Positions 38,501 through 53,500 of a DNA stretch of 64,000 nucleotides are shown here, in pieces. The stretch is from Apus apus. Taxonomy: Eukaryota > Chordata > Aves > Apodiformes > Apodidae. The stretch's first letter is position 1, and each line of letters begins with the position of its first letter. The notes beneath the pieces were generated by a model. The model did no database searches. It was not told the origin of the DNA and saw nothing but the letters and a program-made list of their open reading frames with translations. A program made the position numbers and the translations under genes. The stretch covers positions 68,220,905 through 68,284,904 of the forward strand of contig NC_067312.1 in NCBI RefSeq assembly GCF_020740795.1, read 5' to 3'.

Positions 38501-41500
38501 CTTAATCTTGTTCTGTAGTCTGTGCTCTAACCTCAAGCTGAAATGAAGTCTGAAAAAACAGGCTCTTTTAAGCTGCCCTAATGCTTTTTATCTGATGAGA
38601 GTAGCTAGTAGCCTCTCAGAGTCAAAATATGAGCAAGGGGATGAAGCTTCTCTGTCACATCTGCCACTGTGCTGGTTCAGTGCCCCATTTTATGGGAGAG
38701 TGTTTATTCACACTGCTTGAATGTAACATGCTGCATCCTTCTGAAGGTGCTCCTGAGGTATAAAACCCTATTTTAAAATCTGTGTGTGGAGCTGGCCTCA
38801 CTGTTCTAGCGAGCTGGAATGACACGGTGTGTTTCTTGAGAAGCATGTGCTGCAGTGCAGGTGTTGCTCAAGGGCAGAGGAATGTCTTCCTCGTCTCTGC
38901 AGGAGGTGGTGTTGACAACAGCTGCTTTTGACTAGCTCAGTGGTAAAAGTGCTGAGATGTGGGCATGGTCACTGATGAACCAGCCCAGACAGTACTCAGA
39001 CCCATGCTTATCTCCGTAGAACTGGCACCTTTGCTGTGTAGAGCAAATTGGATACTGACAAGGGGAAGCTGTGTTTTGGGTTGTTGCCAAGAAAATCCAT
39101 GGAAGATTTTAATCAATACAATTTTTTTTGCCAGCAGTCAGCCTGGCCTCATCAGGATTTGTGTGTTGGTGTTAAGTGTGCTTACCAGGTTGCTCCTGAA
39201 TCAGTTTGCTTAAAGCCATGTTTGCCAAACACCTGTATGTGCCACTGTGGCTCTCAGGAGCCTGGACCATAAAATAAGTGGTGTTCCTATAGATGAATCA
39301 GTGTGTAGATCTCTTGCCTTGTTTCTTCCCTCCATCAGTCTCTATAGATCTCATACTGTGAGGAAATACTACATGACTGATTTTCCTCACTTGCTTTCCT
39401 TAAAGCAGAGAGTGAAGTGGTCATACTGTGTTGGGTATTTCTGTTGTTGGGGGTTTTTTTGTGTCTTGTTTTTTCTTTCAACAGATACGCACTTTGTTTG
39501 CTCTGGGAGCAAATGCTTTTCTGCTGGAAAATGTCTTATTTGTCAGCAAATGTGATAGAGGCCTATCCCTTAAATTGCACCTGTGTAAACTACCTCTGAG
39601 AGCTCCTCCAAGAGCACACTCCTCCAGCTCTTCCAGAGTTTGGGATGAAAACATGAGTTCTCCCCCTTGAGTATCTCTGCCTTCTTCACTTACATTGTGA
39701 TGTCTTCGCAGTCTGACTTGCTCCCATGAAGCCTCCACTGATCATTTATGGGGAATGCTAATGCAACTGATCTGAATCAGTGAGTATGAGGAAACACACA
39801 TTGTAATGCAATATGGAAGTGTATCCTTGCTTGCATCTGTTCACATTTTAGAAACATTGCTCTTTGCTCTCAAAAACATCTCAGCCAAGTTGGTACTTGG
39901 TAACACTGGATAACTGTTGATGCAGCTAAACCTACCCCTAGAGTGAGAACAGGAAAAGGCTGCTTCGCAGTGTGTATGCAAAACTTTAATGCAAAGCTGT
40001 GCGATTCCAGAAGAAAGCAGTTTCGTTTGGACAAGCTTAACAAACTGTTCCATCTGTAAAAATATATAGTTCTGGCTTCTTGTGTTGGGAATTACTGCTA
40101 GTCATCTGCTGAACTAAAGTTTTCCTGCCCATGGTCGGAATCCTGGCTGCTGCTTTTCTGTTTAGAAGGCCAGAGCTCAGATTCTGAGAATGAAGCTTTA
40201 AACAAAGTGCTGGGATTATCAGGCTTGTTCATTAACAGGGTGCTCTTTAGCATGTTAAAATAGATTATAATGATGTGTGCACACCACTAACCCTTCAGGT
40301 AATAGGTCAAGTCTTGTAACAAACTCTGTTCCTGAAACAAACTCGTTACAGATAGATGTGGAACTTAACAGAGCTGGAGGAAAGTAACTGGAGATGTGAC
40401 TCAGAAGGTCTGTGTTTTTCTCTAGCTTCTATCTTTTGTGGACGTCTTTGAGCTCTGAAGATAGTGAAGTTGGTGTCTGTTGCCTTCTACTGAGAACTGT
40501 AGAAGGCAGAAAGACACTCTCACTCTGTGAAATAGTGCAAATCCAGGTGTGTCCAAATGTTGAACTTTCTTGCTTTCCTCTGGGTCACAAGCACTTTTCT
40601 ACTGCTTTCTACAGCTTAAACGTAACTTAATCTTGCTGGACAGTTGCCATATTGGCTTTTTGCTTAGGAAGATAGATAAAGCTTTCTTCAAGGACTCCAG
40701 TGCTTTGTAAACAGATGTAGAAGCTAACATTGTATCTGGAGCTGTTCCTTCTAAGAGAATAGTTCATCCTGTGGATGTGTTAATATACCTCTTTGCACTT
40801 AAAATACATTTTCACAGTAAGGGATCTACAAGATGTGGCAAGCATCCAGTTACTCCTTAGTACTTTCCTTCCTGTTCAAAGGATATGGGGAAGTACATGT
40901 CAGTTTAGTGAGAGTTAATAGGACAAAAGTATGTCTTATCTCTTCACATTTTGCCTAATCAATGTTTGCTCCAAAGAACAACCCACTTCATATGCCAGAT
41001 GCCTGGCCCCCAAAGCCTTCTGACCTTTTGTGCACAAAGTAGACAGTAGTGTGGTTTGTTACTAATATTGAAGGGCTTGTCTTAATTGCTGTGAAACATC
41101 TGTGAGGTGCCACTCGTGATCCTCATCTTGAGAATGTAACCTGAACCACATTCAGCTTTCGCATTATATTGCAAGCTTCCCCCCTCCAGACTAGGAAAAG
41201 GGGCCACTCTCCTAAGGACCTCTGTGAGAAGACAGTCTCATAGCCAGGCTGTGTGAACAGATGGTGTGATGTGGTACTTGACACCTTCTTGTGACACCCA
41301 TCTTTACCCCCATGCACAAAAAGACTGAGCTGTATTGTAGCTGAGTCCCTGAAGACTTAAGCAATAGAGATAGGACATGTCATCTTGCTCTTGATGAAAA
41401 TGCTGTTTGCAGGAAAAGCTTCTGTGCCTGTGTTCTGGCTCTGGTTAGGTTAACTGTGGTGAGTTGTGGTAACACAAAACACAAAATAATCCATTCTATA

Positions 41501-44500
41501 AATCTTGGCTGTTAGTCTCAGGAAAGAGATTGGCGTCCTGTGACCTGTATGAGTAGGCTTGGAAAGTGCAATCATGTAGTATCTCTGGGAAGCTTGTTCT
41601 AGTGTTTCTCTGTCCAGCAAAGGTGCAAAGAGACACTATTCCACGTATAATAGCTGTATAAGCATGAATGCCCCTAGCTCTTGAGGGGTACTGATCTGCA
41701 TGCTGTTATGATCAGCAGCTGTCTCTGAAATTCTACTTTTTTTTGGGGGTACTGAGTAGTCAGTCTCCAGTAAACTCTGATCTACAGAGCAGAAAGACTG
41801 GTATGAGTGATTAACTCCAGAACAAAGTTATCAGACTCGTGGCTTGGCAGCATGCTGTACTCTGACACTTATTTAAAATAAACAAAGAGCAAATTCATCC
41901 AGCCTTTATCCAGTGGCTGTTTGACTAGATGGACAAAATACCAGTGGGGCTGCTGCAACTGTAGAGGGGATGCTTGGATGAGGTGTAGTATGCATGCTTC
42001 ATTGGAGTTTAGGGGCTTTCTCCCCAGCACTGCAGGGCCTGCAGACCTGCTGTGAAATATCCTCTAGGGCTGGCAAGTAAAAATCTGAGCTTGTGTCTGC
42101 AGCACCCAGCTGACCACCCTGCTGACACATTTCCAGGTAAGATCAAGAAGACTCACTTCTAATTTGTGCTTAGTCTGTATTGCTCTTGAAATAGCCTCAA
42201 CCTTGCATTCTGATTCTGGATTATTAATGTAAGGGAAAATACTGACCTCTTCTGAGGCTGTAATCTTGTTCCTACGCATACTGGACTCTCCCTCCAGTTA
42301 CTGGAGAAAGATGTCAGGAGCTGGTGCACATGCAACTGCTTACTCCTTCCAGGAAGGTAGGTATAGCCTTAGAAGTTTATTGTTGCAGTTCTTGTCAAAC
42401 TGCAGCTTAACACTGTCTTGTTTGTGGATCAATGTAGGAATAGGGTACTTCTATGTGGGAATTTACAGGCGGTTTGGAGTTTTGCTGTGGGGTTTTCGTT
42501 TAGTTTTGTAAGCCTTGTAGAGCATTACTGCTCTTATCCTCCCTTCCCTGCTGTGTCCAGAGCATTCTCCATTCTCTGTGGTCTGGATCCTCACTTTGGT
42601 CATTCCTGCCTTTAAGTAGCTGCCTAAAGATGAATTCAAGAGTGGGGGACATGCAGTATTGCATGTCTACCTCAGATACATGTGAGGAAGTGAAGGTGAC
42701 CTGTAGTAATCGAAGTATGATGCTGATGTCTGGTAGAGAATGAAACTGAACCTATGTAAAGGAGAAGCAAATGCTTTTTTCCCCCTTGTTCTCTATCCGA
42801 AGAGATGTTTAGGTATTTTTTTACAGCTGGTGTTGAATCAGTCTTTCGCAGACTGAGATTTCACTATACAGATGCTCAGTGAGATCTCCTAATAGGAGGC
42901 TGTACTGTCAGTGACAGATGAGCTGATCCAGATGGAATGGAGGATGGAAAGGTGCTTTCTCTTTCTGCAAAAGCTGACCTGCAGGCCAGTGGCATAGAAC
43001 TCTAGAAACGGCAAAATACCTGCTTTCAAAACCTGCTGCGATAAGACAGGTAGTGCTGTGAACAGGTCTGTAAAAGCTAATACAAACTTTCAGAGTGTTC
43101 TGGAGAATATTTATATCTAAATAATTTTAGTTTTTCAGTTACCAACAGCAGTTCTGCTATGGATTGTTGTTATATACTGGAGGTGTGAACATCAGACTGT
43201 TCTAGCTGCAATAATTCTGTGGAATCATCGTCCCTTTGATGTGACTGTACTTGGTGGTCTCTCTGGGAAGCAGATGGCAAAAAGCAACAGAACGCTTTAA
43301 AATGTGAGAAGAAAGGCAGAAGACTCTGGATTTCAGAAGGGAGGAAGTGTGGCTGAAGGAGTGGTGCAACTTTGCCCATAAAGTCCCCAGGTTAGGCTGG
43401 GGTATTGGGAGTTAAGTGCTCCACTTTCCTCTAAACAGCAAGAATTCTTAATGTCTCTTACTGCCATGTAACCCTTTTTGAGAGAGAACAACGTGCTTGC
43501 AACATCAGGTGGTTTCAGGCTAACCTCTTCTGGAGATAAGCTTTTCTGTGCTTGGAAGATCCAGCAGTACCACATCTTCCATTTCCTTAATGGACTGCTG
43601 TTTGGATAGCAAAGCTGTCTGTTTAAGCTATACCTGCTAAGACAGAGTAAGTGAAAGCTGGTATTCAATTTGTAGAAGTTGCAGTGTTGACTGGCTGCAC
43701 TCAAATCTGCAGGAGACTGTGTGATCTTCGTTTGATAATAAGCCAATACTTACAGAATTTTAGATCCTTTTTTAGCCTTCAAAGATTGCATCCTGGATGC
43801 TTTCTCTGTTGTGTACTACTACAGTGGGGAAGGCTGTCATCCAGAAGGTGAATACCAACCTCCTGAGATTTTACTTTATATGGATCCAAGCTATAAATCT
43901 GGAGTCTTGGAAAAAATCTCTTTAGGGAATGAAGGAGGGAGAAGATGACACAAGCTGGAAACTTCCCAACTCATTTTACATCTCACATGTGTACTTCTAA
44001 GTTTATATAATTCATCTGAATTTTAAACTTGGAACATGTGAACTTCTTGATAGATTTGAAGAGGCTAAGTATTCAAGGTGTTTGGACTGCATAATACAGC
44101 AAAAGAATGTGAAGCTGCTTCCTTACCAGATAGCAGCCTGCATAGTTGGCAGGGCTTGTGCACTTCCAGCACAGGCAGTTAGTTTGTACTTGCCCTGCAC
44201 TGTAGGTTACCAAACTTGTGCTACTAGAATGATCTGATCTCTTGTACCCATAAATTTAGGTACAAAGCCATAGGAGTCTCCCTGTAGGTGCTTGTACAAC
44301 TGTACACAAAAGCCTGGTACTTAATCAGTTGGTGATGAACCTGAATGTCTGGATGGTTTCTGGTTTAGGTGGTAATTCAGGCCTTGCTAGGCCTTCACCT
44401 GAGCTGCTTCAGCAGATGACAAAGCTGTAAAACTTGCCTGAGAAGGTGGGGGAAGAGGCTGAGAGGATCTTTGCTCTTTACTTGAGAAAAAGCTTTGAAA

Positions 44501-47500
44501 CTTGATGAAGTCTTCATGGACTTACTCTAAGACTTGAAGAATTACTTGACCAAAGCTGTACTCCATTCCATCTGCCTGGCTGCCAGAAGCAGCCTCCCTT
44601 CCTCCCCAAGTCTGGGGCTATTCAGTTTCGTGGCCCTCTTGACTGTACTGTGAGTTATAGGTACTGTGTCAAAAAGGCGCTTTGTGTGAAGAGCTTTGTG
44701 AACAGGGGGTACCTGCTGAGAGCTGGACTGTGCTGATCTCTGGTAATGCAGATAGGTACTTAAAACAGTGATGAGCAGCTACTTGGTGCAGTAAAGGCAA
44801 AGCTGGTGCGGGAGTCCCTGGTGCTGAAGTCAGACTCATTGCTATATATAACAATTAATACTAGCCAGTATTTCAGAGGCTTGTTATGTTGATTACAGTA
44901 ACAGGTAAAAATGCAGATGTCTGCAGATTCTCTTTCCTTCTAGGCTCTACAGGATGTACTCCTTTGTGATAAAAGCAGAGTAGAACAGATTATGGAGTCT
45001 TGGTTCCCCAAGTCCCTCAAGTTCCCATGGAAGAAAGGCAGTGCCGGTTAACATGATGAGGAAGTGCTCTGCTGAAAGGATTACAGACTGAGACAACTCA
45101 GATTGCTGGGCCACCTGCTGTGACACTTCAAAACCTACCCCTTTCTAGCAATAGGATAAGACTTCGGCAAACTGGTCCTGCCTACTGTTGAACAAAGGTT
45201 CAGCAGTCATCAGCACTGTTCCTTGTGCAGTTAGCTAGGAGGCACCATTGAAAAAGATGAATAGTCAGTTTATAACTTGGTCTTCGACCACTGAAAACTA
45301 GCTAAGCAGCAGGGCATGATGCCAGCTGTGATTGCTGGGAGGGGTTCTGCTATCACAGTACAGGACAGTAGTACTGTCAAGGTACACATCCTCTGCCCTT
45401 TCCTTCACCATTGCTAGCAGGCCTCCTGCTCCTAACCAGAGTTGGTCTAGAAGCTTTACTTGATCTAAATCCATGGTGTTTCATTCGAGGCTGGTATCAG
45501 GCAAAACTATCACAGCCTTTAGTTTAAGACCTGAGTCATTCCACAGGACCATTGACTGCAAGCACACACTCAGACAGATTGAAGTGGATTCCAGCCTTTA
45601 CAGACCTCTGCCCTGCTTAAGAAGTGTGAGATTTGACAGTGTGATACTTTTATCTCCCAACAGAATTGGTGAGGAAAGTCACTTACTTCATGCAAGTGGC
45701 TGTAAGCTCCATCTTTGGTCCTTCCTCTATTTGTTCTTACACCTTAATGCAAAGTTTTCATATATTAAGCAGATACATCATATTCTTGAAGTTTTCTTTT
45801 GGCAGGATTTTGTTTGATCTCCTGTGCAGCCAGGCTCAAGCTGCTTCTGCAAGTAAATTCATTTCCATACTGGAAGCTTAGAATTTGACTGGCTGTAGTT
45901 CTGGCACAACTTGGCTTATACTAATGCTTACTGCACAAGGGCAGTGTCTTTTCCCTTTGAAACACAGAGACTTGTCTACAGCTACTGTGGTCTCCCGGGG
46001 TTCACTTTTCTCTTTGCTCAGACAAATTCTCCTGTCTAGCAGAACTGCAGATTTTCTGCAGCCTTCTCTTGCTGCTAATCTTACTCTGTCTTCTGCTTGT
46101 TTTGTTTGTGTAACTCCATCAGAACTCCTTATCTGCTGAGTTATTGCAGCATAGCTTCTTCCTGTTGTACACACTCCTGTGAGATTGAGTCTAAGCCACA
46201 TGCTTGTGTAGTTCAAGCTGTCTGCTTTGTATATGAGCTGGCAAGCTGTGCCATGCTCATCCTGCTCTGTTGCCCTCTTAAGAGAGCGTTTTACTGCCTG
46301 CCTTCTAATTCTTGCTCACTTGTCAGTTAAATCTGAAATCTTTTGGCAAACATTTCTGAGTATTAGCTGGGAGAATGCATCTAACCTCTCTGTTAGTAGA
46401 CAATAGTTTAGCTCACCCCTTTCCCAGAAGGGCTAAAATGTTGCTCTCCCTACTTGATACGGCAGTCTTCAAGGTGAAGAGCAGTACCACCACACTTTTG
46501 CAGGACTGCAAGAGGCAGAGGGCTGTCTATAACATCCCAGCAGTTCCATGATGGGTTTGGGACAAAGACTGGTAGGGACTCAGGCCTGTTCTCTTAGCCA
46601 TTGTCAAAAGCAGACCTTAAAGTAGCTTTAACTTGAAGCTCTTGCCTGTGATTCTGAACCCTTGAACAAAGGAGGACTTCTTTTGAAAACAGGGACTGCC
46701 CTTGTCCTGCTGGAACATAAACCACAATTGCATAAGGAATATTGATGGACAAGGAGGATCTTACCCAAACAGGATTGCTTTGCTAAGATTACTCTTTTCA
46801 TTTAACCACTTAAAGACTTTGAAGCTGGGGTGAATTAGTAATTCTAAACGTAAAGCACTTCTAGTTAATGTGCTGCTTAGCTGTAGCGAAGCTTCTCTCT
46901 CTAGCAACCTCTGAGGAACCTTCCTCCTTACAAGGGAAGCACTGTGAATAAATTTGTTCTTGCTAATAGTTAAATCAAACAAAAACCTCCTCTCTGAAGA
47001 GAAAAGCCGTGAATCTTTGGGACTTTCTAACATTGTTGTCAGATACTCCTATGTATTGTACGACTTGTAACACGCTGTCAGCACCCTCTGCTACAAAACC
47101 AGAGCAGAGACCGTGAAGTTGCTGTGATGTTTATGAAAAGTGGAGTAACCACTGGCTGTATGGAGTAATTGGTCTGTATCCAAGTGTGAGACTTGAAGGT
47201 GTGAGAATGTACCAAGTTGGCTGTAAAGTGGTTGTTGGGTTTTTTGTTTGTTTCGGGTGGGTTTTGTTTTGTTTTACCCTGTTACTGATCCAGTTTCAAG
47301 GAATTGCAGACTTCCCAAGCCCCTGCATGTCTTTTCCTGAAATAGCCACTGGCTGCTTCTTTTAACCTTGGTCTTCCCTAAACACTGGATTATACTATTG
47401 TATCTGGAAGGATGGGAACAAGGACCTCTCTGAGCAAAACACAGTGTTTTCATTTGTCTTAAGAGTCTAGAAGGGAGGAGTGCATAGATACTGTTGCTGG

Positions 47501-50500
47501 AGTGTATGATCTGTGACTGTCCTGTAGTGCAGTGATGACTGCTCATTCTCTTACTGCTGTCAACAGATTTGGAGGGTAAGGAAGCCTCTGATACAAATTT
47601 GCCCTTCTTCCTCTGCTGAAGGAGCCTCTGGAGGTGAAGGCTGACTGCATTCCAGTCATCTGAACTTTGCCTGAAGCCTGTAGGTCTCTTCATTTGCCAA
47701 GCTGTTTTGTTTTCAGAGTTTAAGTAGGTTCAGCCTCCCCAGAAACTGTTGGTTCAGCAATACTTACACTTTCTCATGAGTAGAAACTAGGTTGTACAGT
47801 ACTAAGGAGAGGTACACTGGTAATGTGCTTTCTCTTAACATGTGGAACAGTAAAACAACCTAACGCTCAAAGCCCAGGCTCTAGGGGTGGCCTGGAAAAG
47901 GGTGATCCTTGCAGCTGTTGAAATAAACAGCCCTTGTAGCATATCAGTGGATCTTGTCAGTGGCATCTTTGAGAATACTGTGCTTTAAAGTGAATCTGTT
48001 CACTTATTTAAAATGTGCTGCTTTTTTCTCTCCCATACAGGATCTCAGTCTACCCAATGGCACACCTGTGGACACTTCTAGCCCAGCCTCCTCCTCATCT
48101 CTCCTCAACAGACTGCAGCTGGATGATGACTTGGATGGGGAAACCAGAGACCTCTTTGTCACTGTTGATGATCCCAAAAAGCATGTGTGCACAATGGAGA
48201 CATATATCACATACAGGGTTACAACAAAGGTATAAAGTAACTGCTTTCCTAGTACTCTTTCCTTTGGGGAGGTTTTTTTTAGGGCATTTTTGGACCTCTG
48301 TGTCTTGCATTTTATTTCTCTAATAACAAGAACTTAGTGTTTTTTAGTACCTTGTGAATGTGCTGAAGGTGTGACTTCTCTTTGCAGAACTGTTACTACT
48401 TCCATATATGAAACTATGCAAAACTTTTAATGTGTCAGCTTAGATTTTTGTCTCTGACTCTTAAGTAGAACTGTTTGTGAACTTGCAAGGCCAGTTTCTT
48501 TCATTAACTTGAAAGTTTGCTCTTATTAAGTAATCTGACACCCTTTTGGTTTGAGTTACCTGCCCTGAAGGGGAGTGTGCCTTTTTGTTGATTCAGTTAG
48601 TCATCTCACAATTTGTGTCTATCCTGTTCTGAAATGCTTTAAGCTTGTTGCTGGAGGTGTTTACTGCATTTCCTCTGTCAGGCACTTACCTAAATCATCA
48701 TCTTGGTCCTCAGCTGGGAATGAGGTTCAGTGCAGTTGTTGGTACGAAAGGCTGGGCAGTTGCTGCTAAAACGAAGTAGCCTAGGAATGCTACTGCCCAC
48801 CAAAAAAGCTGTACCAGAGATATTTTCAACACATGTTCTAGTTCAATCATTAATGCAATCTAAGTGCACTGATAGGAAAAGTGATCTGAAAAGTCCACTG
48901 CATTCACATATGGAATGCTGGTTTCTGTTAAGTAGCTTATTCTCACAAGCACCAGCTCCTAGGTGATGTTGATAACTGTTTTGAACACTTGAAGTTACCT
49001 AAGGCAAAAAGTGTTCACTAACTTTGCTAGGAATATACTTGTTCCACTTGTTCAAAAAGGTTAACATTCCTCTGGCCTACTTAAGTGGCACAATATACAG
49101 GAGAGAATATTTTCCTTTGAGATAATGAAGCCTTTAAAGACCACAGATAATTTCTTTTCAAAATGTTTACTCCGACGTTCCACTTCCAGGCTACACAGGA
49201 GAAAATGTGGTTTCTCTAAAATAGGAGCTACCTCTTACTGCACACTTAATGTAGGCCTGTTGTTCTTTGTTGCTCTGTCTTAATCTTGCAAGAAATGCTG
49301 TATTGTAACTACTAGAAAATGCTAAGAAGTATTGTAGGGAACTGTTCTACTTGGAGCAACTTAGCCTGAAGCTGTTACATGATCAGAAGGAGTAGCAATG
49401 AGACACAACTTTCCATAGACAAATGGCTAAAATTGGTTAAAGTTGTTTCTTTCAAATCAAGAGCTGATTATTCACTTAAGATAAAGTATCTCTGTGTCAT
49501 GGCACTCTAATAGTGTTCCTCTATTTAGAAACCTGTGTTTATACAAGTGTTCCCTTCCTTCTTAAAGAACTCTGGAACATGGGAAAGGTGTTTACTGTAT
49601 TTAGACCTGATGTATTACCCAATGGTGTCTTGCTTTAAATTAAAAGTACCCCTCATCCTGTACTTCTGATGTTGCATATCTACCTACCTGTCTATTCATA
49701 CTTGTTTTATTTGGAATCTCAGTGCTGCACATAATTCTGCTATGCCAAATTATTACAATACTATTGTGAAACAGTGCTTGATTTGTTCTTATCAAACCAC
49801 TATGAAAGCCTCATCTCTTCAGATTTATTGTTCTTGTAGATGTCTGGCTAACCTCTGCGGTCAGTGCCTCATTGCACTATCTACCAGAGTTTAAAAAAAA
49901 GACTGTTTGGAAGACTAACAATGTTAATGCTGTAACAAGGCCTCTTTGATGCCAAGCTAATTGCCCAGTCAGCCCTTGTAGCTGAAAGCAGTAATTAAAC
50001 CTGGCAAAAAAGCTGCACAGAAACAATCCATAGTGATGAGGATAAGTGTTGATGCTTGCACCTCCAGGTTGTAGGTCAAGGTTCTATAGCAGACCTTACT
50101 ACTGTCATCAGTGTGAGGTTGTAGATTCCCAAGAGCTCCCTTGCAGCCTTGCATGAGAGAGGGGTCTGAGACCTGTGAAGGGCTGAAGGGGTCTCTGGTG
50201 GCTCTGGATGATGACACACGGATGGCTGCTTTTTTTCTTTCTCCATTGAGGAATGCTATTGGAACCTCAAGGGTCTGGATAAACATAGGTTCTAGAATGA
50301 GTTATGCTGAGGACTTCCTTGCTGTGGAAAGGAGCATCACTAGGTGAAAGAGGGGAATGTAGTTGCTAGGGCTGAAATGTTCACTTGTGGCTGTGACTGG
50401 ACACCACTGTAGGGAAAAGCATGACCTGACCACAGTCTTTTGGTTTCATGTTTTGTGGTTTTCTTTCTTTAGAAAGGTCCTTCATTGTAACAGCAAAAAG

Positions 50501-53500
50501 GAGAAGTTTTGCCATATGCTCCACACCTCTCATCTATTGATACCTTTGTTAGGAGGTGTTAGTGGCTGAGGAAGGGTCCAAAACATCTGGTCCAAAACAA
50601 TGGCTTGCAAGGAAGCTGGGAAGACCAGAGCTTGCTTAGTTCTGCTTGTGCCCCTCCTTTAACAGGTTCCTAGTAAGAGCCAGGTAGCACTCCCCAGCTT
50701 GTCTGAAGTTTTAGAGAATGCAATGGGAATCCCTGAAATTATGAGGATGGTGTTTCAGACCTGTCTCTCTTGACTCTTTCATACCCTGTTTTCTTCCTGC
50801 TAACTGCAGTTTTCTTATATGGGGAAGCTAGTGAGATCAAAATGGGGAAACTTGTCCTGGAATAAAATTGCTCTTGACTGTGATGGTTGAAGTGTCTTGG
50901 ATGTTCTTGATGATGGACCTTTGTGCTCTTGAGAGCGATGTGCACACAAGAGGGATTTTAAAAAGCAGATCTTTCTGAGGGTGGGGAAAATAAAGCTTAC
51001 TATTATGTAGTCATCTATCCCAAGGGAAACGTAAGTAGGTGTGCTTCTATGCACTGCTAAGAACACGAGCCTTGTGCTGTTCCCCTCTGCCATTCTCCTC
51101 TTTTTGTAGTTGAAGATTTTGCCCCAAACTTAAATTGTAACATGGAGGGGAATCTGCAATCAGGTGTAGCCAGTTAGAGATTGGAATTAGGGTACAAAAA
51201 TCCTTTCACATAGTCATCACAGGCTAACTTTAGGTTTGGCTGCTAACTCCTTTAAAGAAAGACAAGAATCTTATGCAAGAGCAAGACTTGATGATTGCTT
51301 TAATATTGCCTCAAGTCAAAGCTATTCCAATAACAGAGGTAAAGGTGTCTGTAACTCTGCCTGATTTCCAGCAAGTAAAACTGAGCCCAGAATACTGCAG
51401 ACTTACGGAACTGTGCTGGAGTCTTCAGTAAATTCCCTGGAAATGTCTTGCTTACTGTTTTTGAGACGTGGAGATCTGCCACATAAGTTTCTCAGCTTCC
51501 TTTGGGAGAGAGACATGTCCTTGAAAGATGAAATTTATGGATCCTGCTGAGAAAGCAGAAGGAATTCAACTGTATCAAAACCACAGACTTTTCACTTGCT
51601 GTCTCTGGACTGTGGCAAGACCCTCTTACTTTTTGTGTGCTGTCTGCAATAAAACACGTTGTGAATGAATAGTTTGATTGGGGATACAAATTCTTCCAGT
51701 GTTAGTGACGTGTCATTAAAACCTTGAAGGGCCCTTATGTTCTGTCCAGTTAGTCTCTGGAGAGCTGATTTGCAGTCTAGATGTGACATCCCATACAGGA
51801 AACACTGGAATGCTGATGACTGTTGCGTATTTACACCTGCCTGCCTCTGAGGAACAAAACTTGATGTGTATAAAGTTTTGCAAATATGTGTTGTTAAGGC
51901 AGCAGGAGCAGTTTGCTAGAAAGGAATGATAACTAATGTAAAGTTTGTGCACTAGGACTTACCCTGCTTTCCTACTTCTAGACTAAATAGTACCTATGTA
52001 GCTTTCCTTTACTGTTAGCAGAATGTTGGTTAGGTAGGTTGTTGGTGCTGAGAGATGGGATACTTCCCCTTCCTCTACATTCTAGAGCATAAGACAATCT
52101 AGTCTCTACACATCCTAATTACTGTCTTTCTCTTACTGTCTTAAGAGGCCTTTACCCAGAGACAGCCAGTTCACAAAAACTCTCTTTAATTCTAAATAAT
52201 TACTTTTCTTTTTCTTTCTGTTTCTGAAATTTCAGGTTGTCTTCTGCAAGGCTGAGGTGTTGCTGCCCTTTTAAAAGAACAAAGCAGTCAGCACCAATGA
52301 CTGATGAGGGCTGTGTGTGGGCTGCATGTGTGTGAATTACCCTGTTCTAGAATAATACCATTCAGTCTCTTACTCAGAACAGATTAAGATAGTTCATATG
52401 GAGTCTCAGAAGTTTCATTTATACTGTGGCACTCTAACATGTTCAGTAATATAGTATTACTCTGAGGTGTAGCTGCATGAAGCACAAATCTGCAGTAGAT
52501 GTCTAGGTCTGGGTAGTCTCTCATCTACAAACACGACTTCTCCATTGATGAGCATTGGACTAACGTGTGTATATTTTACCATAGCCAATAGGTCAAAGAA
52601 GGAAGGAGGTAAGCTCTTTAAGATATTCATGCTGCTGGCTTCCCCCCTAGAAAGAGATTTCTGGCGTAGAACTTGTATAGGATCCCTAGTGGGGATTGGT
52701 GGGACTAATGTGCAGTAACTGAAGAGTTAGAGCCATCCAGAGAGCAAGCAAAGAGGTGGGTTGTGTTTAAAGGCTGCTGCTTGACTCTCTCCAAATATGT
52801 GGCAGTTGCTCTCCGTCTGGAGGAGAGCTAGTCTGCTAGACTTTAGCAGGTGGTTTTAGTGGCTGGGAGTATCAAAGCAACCTAGTGCTGGACACAGTGC
52901 CAGCTGAAAGCCAGAAGAGCTAGTTTGTTCCCCAGGATGCAGTAGCGTTATTGTCTAGCTGTGGACATGCAGTGTGCTGGCACCTTCACTGCAGGATGGT
53001 CTTGATGCTGCAGGTACTAAAAGCTCTCCAGGCTTTTCTATGAGCTGTGCTTCTCAGTGGGACCTCACGATAAGGGTCATCTACCTTCCAATAAGGGCTG
53101 TGGCAACACCAGGCTCTTTAGCAGAAACTCCTGGTTGGTGCAGACTTTCATTAGGGTTTTTAGGCAGTTGCAATATGTGCTGTTCAAACAGCCTACACAG
53201 TCAGCTTTCCAGGCAATGGACTAGTTGAGGACTGGACAAAACATTTACCATCAGTTTCTCTGCATTTAGCTTCAGTCTGGACTTGTAATGGCAAGTTTAA
53301 GTCCTTGCCCTGAGGAATGAAAACTTTAGAGATTTTGACTTAAATGTACTGATACTGCTGATAGGGTGTACATGAATTAACATAAACAAAGTAATTTCTT
53401 CCTCTCAGAAATGAATGAAAAAGTCCCTTGGCAAACCTAGCGATGGCTTCTGTTCTAATCTTTTAGCCTTGAAGGAGTGTAAAAAGCCTGTCACTGCTGG